In this document: positions 17,938-26,984 of the stretch, one piece after another
How the letters are laid out: each line of letters begins with the position of its first letter
Numbering within the stretch: position 1 is the first letter of the stretch
Source of the DNA: an uncultured Duncaniella sp.
Lineage (GTDB): Bacteria > Bacteroidota > Bacteroidia > Bacteroidales > Muribaculaceae
Length of the DNA stretch: 64,000 nucleotides
Direction: 5' to 3'
NCBI GenBank assembly: GCA_910577335.1
Contig: CAJTMJ010000007.1
Coordinates: 47,234 to 111,233, forward strand
Notes under the pieces: model-generated
Database searches by the model: none
What the model saw: only the letters and a program-made list of their open reading frames with translations
What the model was told of the DNA's origin: nothing
Program-made: the position numbers and the translations under genes

Positions 17938-19509
17938 CTATTCAATCCTGAAATAATCAAAGTCGGCATATCCGTCTGAGCCAACGATGTTTGGAGATGA
18001 GGCGAATATGCCGACTTTTGCGCCTATCCACATCCCCGGCTTCACTGCGTAGGTTGAGCCGAGTCTAATGTAATCTTTCCCGTTGAAGCTGTAGAAATAT
18101 GCGCACTCCTTGTCGTTGAGCAGCGACACTTTCAGCCATACATCCGATGAATTTGCGGGGACTGATGCCTGCACCACAGGCACTACCGCATATTTGTCAT
18201 ATTTCCCGGTAACCACCGCTATGCGGTTACCTTCAGACGTTTTCTCGACGGCGATGTATGAGTACTCATTACCCATCATTATCAATCCGGCACATTCACC
18301 GTCGGCAGTGAAGTTGGATTGAAGCTTGGTTACGGCAGAGAATGTAGGAGCTGGAATTTTTTGCAAGTAAATATTTCCGGCATAATAGAGATTGCCATGT
18401 TCCGAGGGGCACGGTATGGCATATAGGCGCATGTATCCGGGACGGGTTGTTAACGAATACCATTCAGCCCTCGGATTTGCTTGCCATTGCCACTGTCTTC
18501 CCGGGGTCTTTTCTGTAAATTCATCGGAAGTCTGAGGATTAACAGCGGCGTATGTTTTCCCGACATTAGGTTTCCTGTATGTCTGCACGGGATTGCCTAT
18601 CCCGTCACCATCTTTGTCCTCGCCAATTACTATCCAGCCGTCGTCAGTCCATCTTGCTGGTTGGAGATGTGTGACACGTCCGTAAATACCTTTCGACTGG
18701 AAATTCATAAACCACCATTCACCGGTTTGGGTGTCGATTAGCGCTCCTTGATGTGGTCCGTTTATGCCTGTGTCACCCTCCTCCATCACTTTTCGGGCTT
18801 CGTAGGGTCCGAAAATGTCACGTGAGCGCAACACCGTCTGCCATCCGCTTTCCACTCCGCCGGCAGGGGCAAAGATGTAATACCATCCGTCACGTTTCTC
18901 CATTTTCAGTCCTTCAAGTATGGGATTGGCTTCTTCATCGTGATATACCACCTTACCGTTGTCGAGCAGACGCAATCCGTCAGCTGACATACGGTGGATT
19001 ATTGCCGGTCCGCCACGATGGATGCTGTGGGCAAGATATGCCTGTCCGTCCTCGTCCCAAAACGGGCAAGGATCTTCCCATTTTGCCACTTCCACCATCT
19101 GCGTGAGTTCCCATTTACCTTTTGGGTCGTCAGTGCGAGCCACAAACAGTCCGTCTTGAGGTGTGCAGAAATACACGTAATACATTCCGTCATGATACCT
19201 TATGGAGGGCGCCCATGAGCCTTCGCCATGAGCCGGACGGTCATATTTCCCTAATGGCAATTTGTCGTAGACATGGTTGACTATCTCCCAATTCACCAAG
19301 TCCTTGGAATGTAGCACCGGAATACCCGGTATGCAAGTAAAGCTTGATGCTACCATCCAATAGTCATCCCCGACACGTATCACGTCAGGATCGGAATAGT
19401 CAGCATGAATCACAGGATTCTGATAGTCCCCGTTTCCAAGGTCAGGCGACCATTGAGCATCGGCAATGGCGTAGCTTAGGAATAAGAATGCGAGTATAAA
19501 TCCCCTCAT
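17938..19509 (-). CDS. Glycoside hydrolase family 43 protein
   Basis: Probably a secreted beta-xylosidase or alpha-L-arabinofuranosidase. The 523-residue protein has a signal peptide (about 1-18), then a five-bladed propeller with the general-base Asp in YSDPDVI (about 37-43), the pKa-modulating Asp in WEDPCPFW and the acid Glu in the PILEGLKMEKRDGWYYIFAP region. A C-terminal beta-sandwich of about 190 residues (GH43_C2-like) completes it. It is preceded, 8 bp upstream, by a small secreted protein gene. The GH28 and GH43 genes together suggest pectin or arabinan side-chain breakdown. Confidence 0.9.
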   Translation of the reverse strand: MRGFILAFLFLSYAIADAQWSPDLGNGDYQNPVIHADYSDPDVIRVGDDYWMVASSFTCIPGIPVLHSKDLVNWEIVNHVYDKLPLGKYDRPAHGEGSWAPSIRYHDGMYYVYFCTPQDGLFVARTDDPKGKWELTQMVEVAKWEDPCPFWDEDGQAYLAHSIHRGGPAIIHRMSADGLRLLDNGKVVYHDEEANPILEGLKMEKRDGWYYIFAPAGGVESGWQTVLRSRDIFGPYEARKVMEEGDTGINGPHQGALIDTQTGEWWFMNFQSKGIYGRVTHLQPARWTDDGWIVIGEDKDGDGIGNPVQTYRKPNVGKTYAAVNPQTSDEFTEKTPGRQWQWQANPRAEWYSLTTRPGYMRLYAIPCPSEHGNLYYAGNIYLQKIPAPTFSAVTKLQSNFTADGECAGLIMMGNEYSYIAVEKTSEGNRIAVVTGKYDKYAVVPVVQASVPANSSDVWLKVSLLNDKECAYFYSFNGKDYIRLGSTYAVKPGMWIGAKVGIFASSPNIVGSDGYADFDYFRIE

Positions 19510-19517
19510 GGCAAAAA

Positions 19518-19859
19518 TTAAATCGGCACACTCCCCTCCGACAGACGTTGAAGCGATTGTTTTATCAATGTTCCGTCAGGATATGTATATCTGCGCACTA
19601 CCACATATTCTCCCGGGCAGTTCTGCACGGGTTTTATCTCTTGTTTAAAATGCACTTCCACACCTCCGTCAGTGTTTCCGGTGCAGATATTCCATTTGCG
19701 TGACAAGTCAATACCTGAACCGTAAAACACGGCGGTAGTCGTGGGATAGGTCACCACTACGGTATCGCCCCAGCCTTCAGGTTTTTCCGACGTGTTCTCA
19801 GCCGAACATACAGCCGAAGCCATTACGGCTGCAACAGCAGTAATCAAAAACTTTTTCAT
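19518..19859 (-). CDS. Small secreted hypothetical protein
   Basis: A 113-residue protein with a clear signal peptide (about 1-20, ending VCSA) and a beta-rich mature part containing two cysteines, one in WNICTGN and one in QNCPGEY. No family is recognised. The 8-bp gap to the GH43 gene suggests cotranscription and a role beside the hydrolase. Confidence 0.7.
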   Translation of the reverse strand: MKKFLITAVAAVMASAVCSAENTSEKPEGWGDTVVVTYPTTTAVFYGSGIDLSRKWNICTGNTDGGVEVHFKQEIKPVQNCPGEYVVVRRYTYPDGTLIKQSLQRLSEGSVPI

Positions 19860-19963
19860 AACAGTATTATACAGTAATTATGTCTGTAATTAAGCCGATG
19901 GCATGATTATACAATGCCATGTAGCCGTCTGCAAAGTTATAAATTTTATCGGTAAATATTCTG

Positions 19964-20631
19964 TCATAGTCGGTTTATTTCATCCTCCCTGACTGATCTG
20001 CCTTTATACTTCCCTTTGGGTATGTTCAGTTTATAGCGTATTGACAGTATTTGTCATTTAAGCGATAGTCGGCAGATAAATACCCCGATGCGAGATTCTG
20101 CTTTACTCTGTCGGTCGCAGGTCGTAGCATGTTGTTATCTCCGGAATTGGATTTGCTCGTGAACGACTGGTTGCTGTAAGTATATGTGTAGTCAGCACCC
20201 GCATTGATCTCCCAATCTCCAAAATTTCTTGTGAATTCGATTTTTCCGGCTGCTAATTTTGAGGCGGTTTCATTATGGTTGAATATCTCTGTCGTGGTTT
20301 CTTCCTGAACAGTGATATTTGACGACGAATTTTTCCCGGAAATGTAATCCAGATCAATACGCATACCGATGTCGAAGGGTAGGGATATGTCGGCATATCC
20401 ATTCATGTAGTGACGGAAACTTTGTGTATTGAGATTGTTTGTTGAGGTAATATCTTCTGTTATCCAAGGAACGTTTGATAAAGATTTTGCATGATATGAA
20501 AAATGGTTTGATGGCGTGCGACTGAAGGTATATTTTACACCTGCCGAATTTTTACCTGATGTGTAATCTATCCCTCCGTCGGCGGTAAGCGATTGGGATC
20601 TGCTTTTTGCATTTGCCAATGTATGGGTCAT
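19964..20631 (-). pseudogene. Outer-membrane beta-barrel protein remnant (internal deletion and frameshift)
   Basis: A 201-residue open frame (20026-20631) reads as a TonB-receptor-like barrel of the OMP_b-brl_3 type: alternating strands such as EFTRNFGDWEINAGADYTY. It ends abruptly after LNDKYCQYAIN. In another frame, 19964-20047 reads SIRYKLNIPKGKYKG...EINRL-stop, which looks like the true C-terminus of this family. The middle of the barrel and the plug/signal region are therefore missing. A promoter-like TAACTTTG box is still present at 20652-20659. Confidence 0.7.
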
Positions 20632-20693
20632 ATATAGCTTGTTTTTTTCGGCAAAGTTAGAAGCCGTTGATGTAACAAGCTGTATATTAGATA

Positions 20694-20734
20694 GGACAAT
20701 ATTGTGACATCTTCAAATTGTCACAATATTGTCC
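20694..20734. promoter_or_regulatory. Perfect 16-bp inverted repeat, possible operator
   Basis: Arms GGACAATATTGTGACA (20694-20709) and its exact reverse complement (20719-20734) with a 9-nt loop. No T tract follows on either strand, so it is not a typical terminator. The core TTGTGACA...TGTCACAA resembles the arms of the repeat at 43459-43483. It sits about 35 bp upstream of the promoter-like box of the broken barrel gene. Confidence 0.55.
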
Positions 20735-20828
20735 CGAATTTATATCCTATATGAATAATAATTCCTCTAATGTTTACTGTATTCCCCCTTTCAGATGTTG
20801 GCAGTCCTTTTCAGAATTTAGCATCCTT

Positions 20829-22253
20829 TCAATTGAAGATGAACTCAAACATTTCAGGTGACAGTTTCTGCTTTATGCGGCTCTTGCGTCGGCGCAAGGC
20901 ATCCTCGCTCGCTTTGAGTGCCACTGAAGCCACCTCTTTGGAGAAACCTGTATAGAAAACAGCGCAATATAAGGAGTCATCTTTAGTCAAAGTAGGGAAC
21001 AGATGACATAAGTTGGCACAGGCATCGGCAAACTGACCTATTACGGCATCCAAAATTTCTTTTGATTTTTGTCGGTCAATCTCTTCGGTATCTCTTAGGA
21101 GATTGAGCCGTTTCAGTGTGGAATACTGAGGTCGTGTCTGAAAAAATTCTTTGTTGAGTCGCAATTTCTCGGCTATTGACTGCTCCATTTCGGAGTCTTG
21201 CCTCATTTCTTCGGTTTCGGTTGTCAATGCTGCTATTCTGATGTTCAGATCTGATATTTTTTCAATGAGAGCTAATTGTGCCGTTTTTAGTTTGCGTTGT
21301 CTTACAAGGAAAAATATTATGATCAGAAGCAGAATAGCCACACCTATCCCTGACCAAACGGCAACATTTCGCTCTATTTTTTCACGCATGAGCCGCTGGG
21401 AGTACTCATTTTCAATCTTAGATGTGCGGTCGGAAATTTTGAGAGAGTTGATGGAGTCCCGGTACATCTCCATTGAATCACGGTATGAGAAAGCGAGGTT
21501 GTAATCGCCGCATTGCTTGGTGATTTTGTACAATCGGTCAAAACGTGTCACTTTCCCGTCGAGCGATATGTCGTTGATTTTTATGTTATGGAGTATGTTG
21601 AGCGCCCCTTCATAATCATCGTTTGTTGCACATAGATCTGAATGTAGGATTTCAAGTTCCAAATCGATGATTTCAGACCGGTTTTTCCCGCTATTGGATG
21701 CGGCAATGCTATCATAGATCAATTTCGCTTTCTCGGAATCTCCTTTAATAGCTGCGAACCTGCTAAGGAATATTCTTGCTTTGTTTTCCATAAATGTGTT
21801 GTCATATTTACGGTTTATATCTCTACATTCCCCCAGTATCTGTGTCAAAGAATCCATGTCGCTTACCGCCAATGCCAAGTTCCATAGGTATCTCCCAAGT
21901 GCTTTTTTATCCTCTGCCTGTCTGCTGTAATTTACAGCGTCCAATACATAATAGTGAGCTTTCTCGCGTTGATATTGGGTGTAATATATCGTTCCGAGTT
22001 TGTTTGCGATTTCGCTGCGCACCTCAGGTGATACGTTGTCTTGGAGATTGTCATTAATGTCTAAGAGTCGGGTCAGAGCTTCATCATGTTTCTCAGCATC
22101 TATGAGGCGATCAACCTCTTCAAGATTCTTTTGAAGTTTATCATCATAGCTTTGGCAGCTTGGCAGGAGTATGGCAATTATGCTTAGCAAAGTCAGTGTT
22201 AAGAATAAAAATATTTTTGTGCGCAATATGTATGGATACGAATTAAACCTCAT
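20829..22253 (-). CDS. TPR-containing membrane regulator with C-terminal HTH-like segment
   Basis: A 474-residue protein: a lipoprotein-like or signal-anchor N-terminus (ILLPSC, Cys near 33), about 220 residues of helical tetratricopeptide-type repeats, one transmembrane helix (about 297-318), a coiled coil, and a C-terminal segment (FSKEVASVALKASEDALRRR) resembling the HTH of Bacteroidetes TPR regulators. Such proteins are thought to sense an envelope signal and act on DNA from the membrane. It sits upstream of the decayed barrel gene, which could have been its target; that is inference. Confidence 0.75.
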   Translation of the reverse strand: MRFNSYPYILRTKIFLFLTLTLLSIIAILLPSCQSYDDKLQKNLEEVDRLIDAEKHDEALTRLLDINDNLQDNVSPEVRSEIANKLGTIYYTQYQREKAHYYVLDAVNYSRQAEDKKALGRYLWNLALAVSDMDSLTQILGECRDINRKYDNTFMENKARIFLSRFAAIKGDSEKAKLIYDSIAASNSGKNRSEIIDLELEILHSDLCATNDDYEGALNILHNIKINDISLDGKVTRFDRLYKITKQCGDYNLAFSYRDSMEMYRDSINSLKISDRTSKIENEYSQRLMREKIERNVAVWSGIGVAILLLIIIFFLVRQRKLKTAQLALIEKISDLNIRIAALTTETEEMRQDSEMEQSIAEKLRLNKEFFQTRPQYSTLKRLNLLRDTEEIDRQKSKEILDAVIGQFADACANLCHLFPTLTKDDSLYCAVFYTGFSKEVASVALKASEDALRRRKSRIKQKLSPEMFEFIFN

Positions 22254-22383
22254 TGTGGTGGTGTTGTGATTAATTGTTGCAAAGTTAGTATTTTTAAGAA
22301 GATTAGATCTCCACAGCCATTGAATTTTTTTATTTTCCCGGTTATTAAAATTTTATCTCTCCCGTCCGCTAACACATCCAATC

Positions 22384-22471
22384 GCCAAATTGGGTAATGA
22401 AAACCCGCCAAATTGGGTAATGAAAATGCGCCAAATTGGGTAATGAAAATCAGCCAAATTGGGTAATGGGA
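22384..22471 (+). repeat. Tandem array, four units of exactly 23 bp
   Basis: Units begin at 22384, 22407, 22430 and 22453, each GCCAAATTGGGTAATGAAAA plus three variable bases. There are no spacers, so it is not a CRISPR. The period and unit form resemble the array at 30063-30124 (read on its minus strand), which sits against a DUF4143 ATPase remnant. Here no such gene follows. Confidence 0.8.
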
Positions 22472-22547
22472 CATATTATTTGGTTAAATTTTAAGTGTTT
22501 TCGTCATTTTGCAGGGTTAAATGTGAGGTTATGTTGTGGGTAATGAG

Positions 22548-22555
22548 TATCTTTG
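22548..22555 (+). promoter_or_regulatory. -7 box upstream of the M28 peptidase
   Basis: TATCTTTG matches TAnnTTTG. The transcript would start near 22562 and carry the hairpin at 22575-22614 in its leader. Confidence 0.5.
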
Positions 22556-22562
22556 TGCTTAT

Positions 22563-22614
22563 AAATCAGTTCAAGAACTGATTGAAACATTTTATAAAAA
22601 GTTTAAATCGGTTC
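22563..22614 (+). repeat. Hairpin form of the dispersed element, copy 4
   Basis: A half-site AAATCAGTTC (22563-22572) is followed after 2 nt by a 40-bp hairpin from GAACTGATT (22575) to AAATCGGTTC (22614), with the same ATAAAAAGTTTAAATC core as copies 1-3. It lies in the probable 5' leader, 31 bp before the peptidase start. Confidence 0.7.
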
Positions 22615-22645
22615 CATAAATAAATTATCACATTGTATTACTGTA

Positions 22646-24175
22646 ATGACTAAAGGATTTATCGCATTTGTTGCTGCTCTGTTCATGGCAGCGCCTGTAT
22701 ATTCTCAGACTTGCCAACCTGAAGAAATCGCTTATAAAGTAAAAAATGAGGCTTTCAACAACTCGAAAGTGGAAGAGTTGTCTCAATATATGACTGACCG
22801 TCTCGGTTCACGTCTTGCTGCTTCGCAGATGAAGCTTCGTGCCGAGAAACTTGTAATAGACAAGCTGAATGAACTTGGATTGTCGAACCCGCGTGCCGAG
22901 TTCGCTTCGGAATTTACCAAAGGTGGTTGGGATAATCTGAAAAACTATGTGGCGATGACTGCCCCCTACTATTGCAGCTTTGCAGCAAATCCCAAAGCTT
23001 GGTCGGGTAGCACTGACGGTCTTGTAAAGGGTGAATGTATGGTGCTTGATGTAAATGAAATTGCCGATCTTGACAAATATAAAGGGAAATTGGCTGGTAA
23101 AATAGTGCTTATGCCTGAGCAAAGGAAGTATGAACTTTCATTCCGTCCAATGGCAAGCCGATATACAGACGAGCAGCTGAACGATATGACTAAAGACCGC
23201 CGTCCGTCAAGCGGTTCGTGGTCACGCGGGTCTTACAACCGTGCGCTCCAACATGCTATTGATTCCGTGCTGATGGCTGAGCAGGTTCTCGCTGTGATTT
23301 CAGGAGATGGGACATTCAATATTCCCGGTTCCCGTGGTGCGACTTATAAAGTCGGTGACAAAGAGCCTGTGACTCAGATAGTGCTGCCGATTGAAGACCA
23401 TGGACGCATGGTGCGCCTTGTCAACAGCGGTGAAAAGGTGGAAATGGAACTTGATATTAAAAATCAGTTCACAGACAATCAGCGTATCAACAATATCATA
23501 GCAGAAATCCCGGGGACAGATCCAAAACTTAAAAATGAAATAGTGCTTATCGGCGCTCACCTTGACTCTTGGCATGGAGGAACAGGCGGAGCTGACAATG
23601 CCGCCGGTTGCATCACTATGATGGAAGCTATGCGCATACTTAAGGCTATAGGTGTTTCTCCACGCCGCACCATCCGTCTTGCATTGTGGGGCGGTGAGGA
23701 GCAGGGGCTTTACGGCTCTCGTGGATATGCCGACAAATACCTGTATGACTCTGATAAAAAGAAAGCGCAGTCGGGCTACGATGATTTTGTGATATACATG
23801 AACATGGATTTTGGCTCAGGTCGTTTCCGTGGTGTGTATCTCGAAGAGAATGATATGGCTTATCCGTTTTTCGAAGCATGGAAAAAGCCGTTGGCTTCGC
23901 TTGGCTTTGAGACACTCTCCCCGCGAAGGGTAGGCAGCACTGACCATGTTAGTTTCTCAAGCCTCGGGCTTCCTGCTTACCAGTTCATTCAGGACCCGCT
24001 TGATTACTTCCGTGCTTATCATACCACTATGGATACCTACGAACGCATGTCGATTGACGATCTGAAAGTCAATGCCGCAATTGTGGCATGGCTCGCATAT
24101 AATGCCGCCATGGATAACGGTCGTATCCCTGTAAAGCCCGGTTTCCCGGATAAATTGGCTGAGGATAAAAAGTAG
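22646..24175 (+). CDS. M28 family metallopeptidase (secreted aminopeptidase)
   Basis: A periplasmic or secreted zinc aminopeptidase/carboxypeptidase-like enzyme of 509 residues. A signal peptide (about 1-20) is followed by a split M28 domain with an inserted PA-type domain (about 130-270). Metal motifs appear in order: GAHLDSW (about 310-316), GADNAAG, the catalytic/ligand Glu pair in WGGEEQGLYGSRG, the Asp in MNMDFGSG and His in GSTDHVSF. Length is normal for Bacteroidetes. A thioredoxin-like gene follows after 20 bp. Confidence 0.93.
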   Translation: MTKGFIAFVAALFMAAPVYSQTCQPEEIAYKVKNEAFNNSKVEELSQYMTDRLGSRLAASQMKLRAEKLVIDKLNELGLSNPRAEFASEFTKGGWDNLKNYVAMTAPYYCSFAANPKAWSGSTDGLVKGECMVLDVNEIADLDKYKGKLAGKIVLMPEQRKYELSFRPMASRYTDEQLNDMTKDRRPSSGSWSRGSYNRALQHAIDSVLMAEQVLAVISGDGTFNIPGSRGATYKVGDKEPVTQIVLPIEDHGRMVRLVNSGEKVEMELDIKNQFTDNQRINNIIAEIPGTDPKLKNEIVLIGAHLDSWHGGTGGADNAAGCITMMEAMRILKAIGVSPRRTIRLALWGGEEQGLYGSRGYADKYLYDSDKKKAQSGYDDFVIYMNMDFGSGRFRGVYLEENDMAYPFFEAWKKPLASLGFETLSPRRVGSTDHVSFSSLGLPAYQFIQDPLDYFRAYHTTMDTYERMSIDDLKVNAAIVAWLAYNAAMDNGRIPVKPGFPDKLAEDKK

Positions 24176-24195
24176 TTTGAATCTCAGAGACTGGT

Positions 24196-24699
24196 ATGGG
24201 TTTGAAAAATTTAGGGAGCCGAATTTTGCCACCGATTCTCCGGACACTGATCTTGTTGATTGCGTGTGTCTTCTCAGGATGTATCAATGACGATTCTCCT
24301 GAGCCGGAGGGTGGGATGTGGTCATTGCAAGTCGGTGATCGCTGTCCTGAATTCAGTGTGTTGACAGACAAGGGTGATATCGTAAGTAATGCGACTATCA
24401 AGGGGCGTGGAGCTGTGATAATTTTCTTCAACACCTCATGCTCTGACTGCCAGCGGGAATTGCCGAAAATGCAACAGATATATGAACAATACCTGCAGGA
24501 CGCTTCTTCGGTGCAATGGGTGTGCATTGCCCGTGAGGAGGATGCCAATTCCATAGCCGCATATTGGGAGAAACATGGTCTGACAATGCCATACTCTCCG
24601 CAGACCGATAGGAAAATTTATAACCTTTTCGCAAATTCCGAAATCCCTCGTGTTTATGTGATCTCCCCCGAATGTATAATCACATCCACATCGCTCTGA
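24196..24699 (+). CDS. TlpA/ResA-like thioredoxin-fold lipoprotein
   Basis: A probable envelope thiol-disulfide protein of 167 residues. The N-terminus has a lipobox (FSGC, Cys near 29). The redox motif is CSDC in FFNTSCSDCQRELP (about residues 78-91), and the cis-Pro region is EIPRVYVIS. The protein ends soon after this strand, so the C-terminal helix of the fold is missing or very short; a late frameshift is possible. It follows the M28 gene closely. Confidence 0.75.
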   Translation: MGLKNLGSRILPPILRTLILLIACVFSGCINDDSPEPEGGMWSLQVGDRCPEFSVLTDKGDIVSNATIKGRGAVIIFFNTSCSDCQRELPKMQQIYEQYLQDASSVQWVCIAREEDANSIAAYWEKHGLTMPYSPQTDRKIYNLFANSEIPRVYVISPECIITSTSL

Positions 24700-24869
24700 T
24701 CGAAAATTTCTCATCATCAAATGCACACTTTTGTGTATATGGGTAATGGTAATCTTTTCTTACCTTTGTGTTTACTTAGATTTGCTTGTGCTAACCGAAA
24801 TTGATTCCCTTGAAACCGATTATAGGTGATATAAAAAATGATTGAAAAACAGCATAAAAATAATGATTT

Positions 24870-25199
24870 ATGGAACTAAAAGCAAGGGAATGTCCTCATT
24901 GCCATCGTCAGGTCTCAAATAAGGTCTGTTCTAAATATATCTTGCGAGGTACGGCATATACAGTCCGTTGCAATCATTGCGGAACGGAATTGGCTCTCGT
25001 TAGGGAACCTCTGCCTTTTAAATGGTGTACGTTTGCCGGTTTTATAAGCACCGCAGTCCCTGCCCAGTATTTCCTGACGATTCAAAAATTAGGACTTGCC
25101 CGATCCTTATCCTACGCCGCAATGATAGGACTATTCATGCTCGGAATTGTCATTATTCTGACATATAAAAGAATCTATTTTAAAGAGGTCTATGATTAA
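24870..25199 (+). CDS. Small zinc-ribbon membrane protein
   Basis: A 109-residue protein with two CxxC pairs (CPHC near 8-11 and CNHC near 34-37), which should form a zinc ribbon, and two transmembrane helices in the second half. No specific function is recognised. Its end overlaps the upstream codons of the following lipoprotein gene. Confidence 0.65.
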   Translation: MELKARECPHCHRQVSNKVCSKYILRGTAYTVRCNHCGTELALVREPLPFKWCTFAGFISTAVPAQYFLTIQKLGLARSLSYAAMIGLFMLGIVIILTYKRIYFKEVYD

Positions 25200-25215
25200 T
25201 CTGAACACATTAAAG

Positions 25216-25965
25216 ATGAAAAATTTTCTTATCCCTTTTCTGTTTATTGCCTGCTTTCTTATGACTGCGTGCGATAGTAAAGATGATCCCGAAATTAATC
25301 CCATCCGCTTTGGAAGACTGGATTATACAATCCGTGTCGGTATAGGTACGAACATCGGTTTTGTTGATGGAGGTGGTGTCTATGAATTGACTGCGAGTAA
25401 CCCCGATGTTTTAGGGAAATTCTATATAGATAATGAAACAAAAACACTTAGGGTAATCCCCTCATCTACTGGAGAATCGACATTGACCATTACCGATGTG
25501 GCAGCTGACACTTCCACAACTCTAAGAATTACTGTAGAGGATTTCTATCTTTCATTTACTATTAAAGAAATTGAAGGCGATAATACTAATCCCTATTTGG
25601 ATTATAATAATGAAATCCGGTTTATAAGGGATGAAGGAAACACCAAGCCTGTTAAAATCCTATGGCAAAACAAAGTTAGTTATGAGATAAAATGTATTGC
25701 CGAGGGATATTTTGATATCGAGCGCAGTGGGACGAACATCTTCACTCTAAATTTGAAACTTCGCCATGATTCTGATAAAGAATTTAAGACTTTCAATTAT
25801 ACGCTTGGCGGAGATGGGGAATACCTCAAACTATTCGATAAATGGTTCGGATATGATTGGGACGATAGCATCGCATCAAAATCCTTACCGGTAAAACAGA
25901 TAAAAATGACATTGACCGACCCCTCCAACAACTGCAAAATAACATGCACCCTCCAACCATTCTGA
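25216..25965 (+). CDS. Hypothetical lipoprotein
   Basis: A 249-residue protein starting at the ATG at 25216, which places a classic lipoprotein signal (FLMTAC, Cys near 19) at the N-terminus; an ATG at 25192 would bury it. The first part of the mature chain resembles a bacterial Ig-like fold (ELTASNPDV...STLTITD). No enzyme motif is seen. Probably cotranscribed with the zinc-ribbon gene. Confidence 0.7.
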   Translation: MKNFLIPFLFIACFLMTACDSKDDPEINPIRFGRLDYTIRVGIGTNIGFVDGGGVYELTASNPDVLGKFYIDNETKTLRVIPSSTGESTLTITDVAADTSTTLRITVEDFYLSFTIKEIEGDNTNPYLDYNNEIRFIRDEGNTKPVKILWQNKVSYEIKCIAEGYFDIERSGTNIFTLNLKLRHDSDKEFKTFNYTLGGDGEYLKLFDKWFGYDWDDSIASKSLPVKQIKMTLTDPSNNCKITCTLQPF

Positions 25966-26003
25966 TTTTTACATCAAACAAATTATCAATCGTATCATAC
26001 GAC

Positions 26004-26058
26004 AAATCATAAAATCGCCGCCAGTCTCAGATGGAGGACTGGCGGCGATTTATGATTT
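26004..26058. terminator. Long terminator hairpin
   Basis: A roughly 22-bp stem with one bulge (AAATCATAAAATCGCCGCC / GGCGGCGATTTATGATTT region) and a 10-nt loop, between the convergent lipoprotein and SGNH genes. It can act on both strands. Confidence 0.7.
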
Positions 26059-26063
26059 AATTT

Positions 26064-26178
26064 TCAATTGTTTTGACTACTTACTCTCAAATATTTTGAT
26101 TGTTTAGTCTCAATTGGCTTTACTATTAGTCCCAGTTGGCTTTGGCTACTTGGTTTCAATTGCTTTGACTACTTGGGC
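26064..26178 (-). repeat. Degenerate tandem repeat formed from the 3' end of the SGNH gene
   Basis: Five imperfect units of 22-24 bp begin at 26064, 26087, 26110, 26132 and 26156 (TCAATTGCTTTGACTACTTGG type on the plus strand). The last unit encodes the final residues of the hydrolase on the minus strand. The others lie beyond its stop, so the gene end seems to have been copied outward. Confidence 0.65.
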
Positions 26179-26835
26179 GGCGATTTGCTCCATGCCTTTG
26201 CGGTTGGGATGTCCCATCTGCTTTTCAATACCTTCGAGCTGGATGCAAGGCACCGAATAAGCCTCACATGCTTTTAGTACAATGTCACGTGCCTCGCCTG
26301 TGATCTCATCGTTGAGGATGAATACTGTTTTTGCATTCGGATATATGGCGCCTAATTGCTGGAGCATGTATTCCATTGCGGGTTTGAATGTATAGAGAGG
26401 GTGTGGTTCGGGTTTCTTCGCAGTTTCAGGGGTGAGCGATACCTTAGCCCAAAAATCGTTTGTGGCACCGAACACTAATATTAAATCCGGGTTGCCGAGG
26501 TCGGACATTCGTGTGATGAATGAACGTGAACTGTAATCCTCGCCACGGTAGCCGCGATGGCATACGGTGGAGCCTGAGTAGGAATTGTTTCGCTCCAACT
26601 CGTAGCCGGTCTGCTTCAGGAAAAGTCCCCACCAAGTTTGCTCGGGAGATGTCAAATCCGTACGTTTAGGGTTTGATTCATTTTTCATATACCATGACAG
26701 GTTGGAAGTAGGTTCGATACAGCCCTCAAATGTGGAGTATGAGTCACCTAAAATCGAAACTTTTTTATTGCCGTCGGCAAATGCGTATCCTGCGACGCAA
26801 CATAGCATGGAAATTACAATCAGAAATTTTCTCAT
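26146..26835 (-). CDS. SGNH/GDSL hydrolase family protein
   Basis: A secreted esterase-type hydrolase of 229 residues with a signal peptide (about 1-20). Block I is LGDSYSTFEG (Ser near 32), block III GATNDFW and block V HPNRKGM with the catalytic His. Such proteins often deacetylate glycans, but the substrate is not shown. Its 3' end is embedded in a tandem repeat. Confidence 0.88.
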   Translation of the reverse strand: MRKFLIVISMLCCVAGYAFADGNKKVSILGDSYSTFEGCIEPTSNLSWYMKNESNPKRTDLTSPEQTWWGLFLKQTGYELERNNSYSGSTVCHRGYRGEDYSSRSFITRMSDLGNPDLILVFGATNDFWAKVSLTPETAKKPEPHPLYTFKPAMEYMLQQLGAIYPNAKTVFILNDEITGEARDIVLKACEAYSVPCIQLEGIEKQMGHPNRKGMEQIAAQVVKAIETK

Positions 26836-26984
26836 GGTCTGTGATAATTTTATTGTTGTTAGTTGATTTATGCTTCAAAGGTACATAAAAATCATATTTT
26901 TTCAGTTTCGCCGGATAAAAATCTGCTCGTTTTTATGTACTTTTGTGGTATAATGAACTAATCTTAGTGATTTGTAAGGCTATT

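Noticed and set aside
16503..19859. Polysaccharide utilisation locus around GH28 and GH43
   Set aside because: No SusC/SusD pair or hybrid two-component or ECF regulator is adjacent; the barrel gene nearby is a remnant of another family.
22384..22471. CRISPR-like look of the regularly repeated array
   Set aside because: The 23-bp units abut directly with only three variable bases each, so there are no spacers, and no cas genes are nearby.
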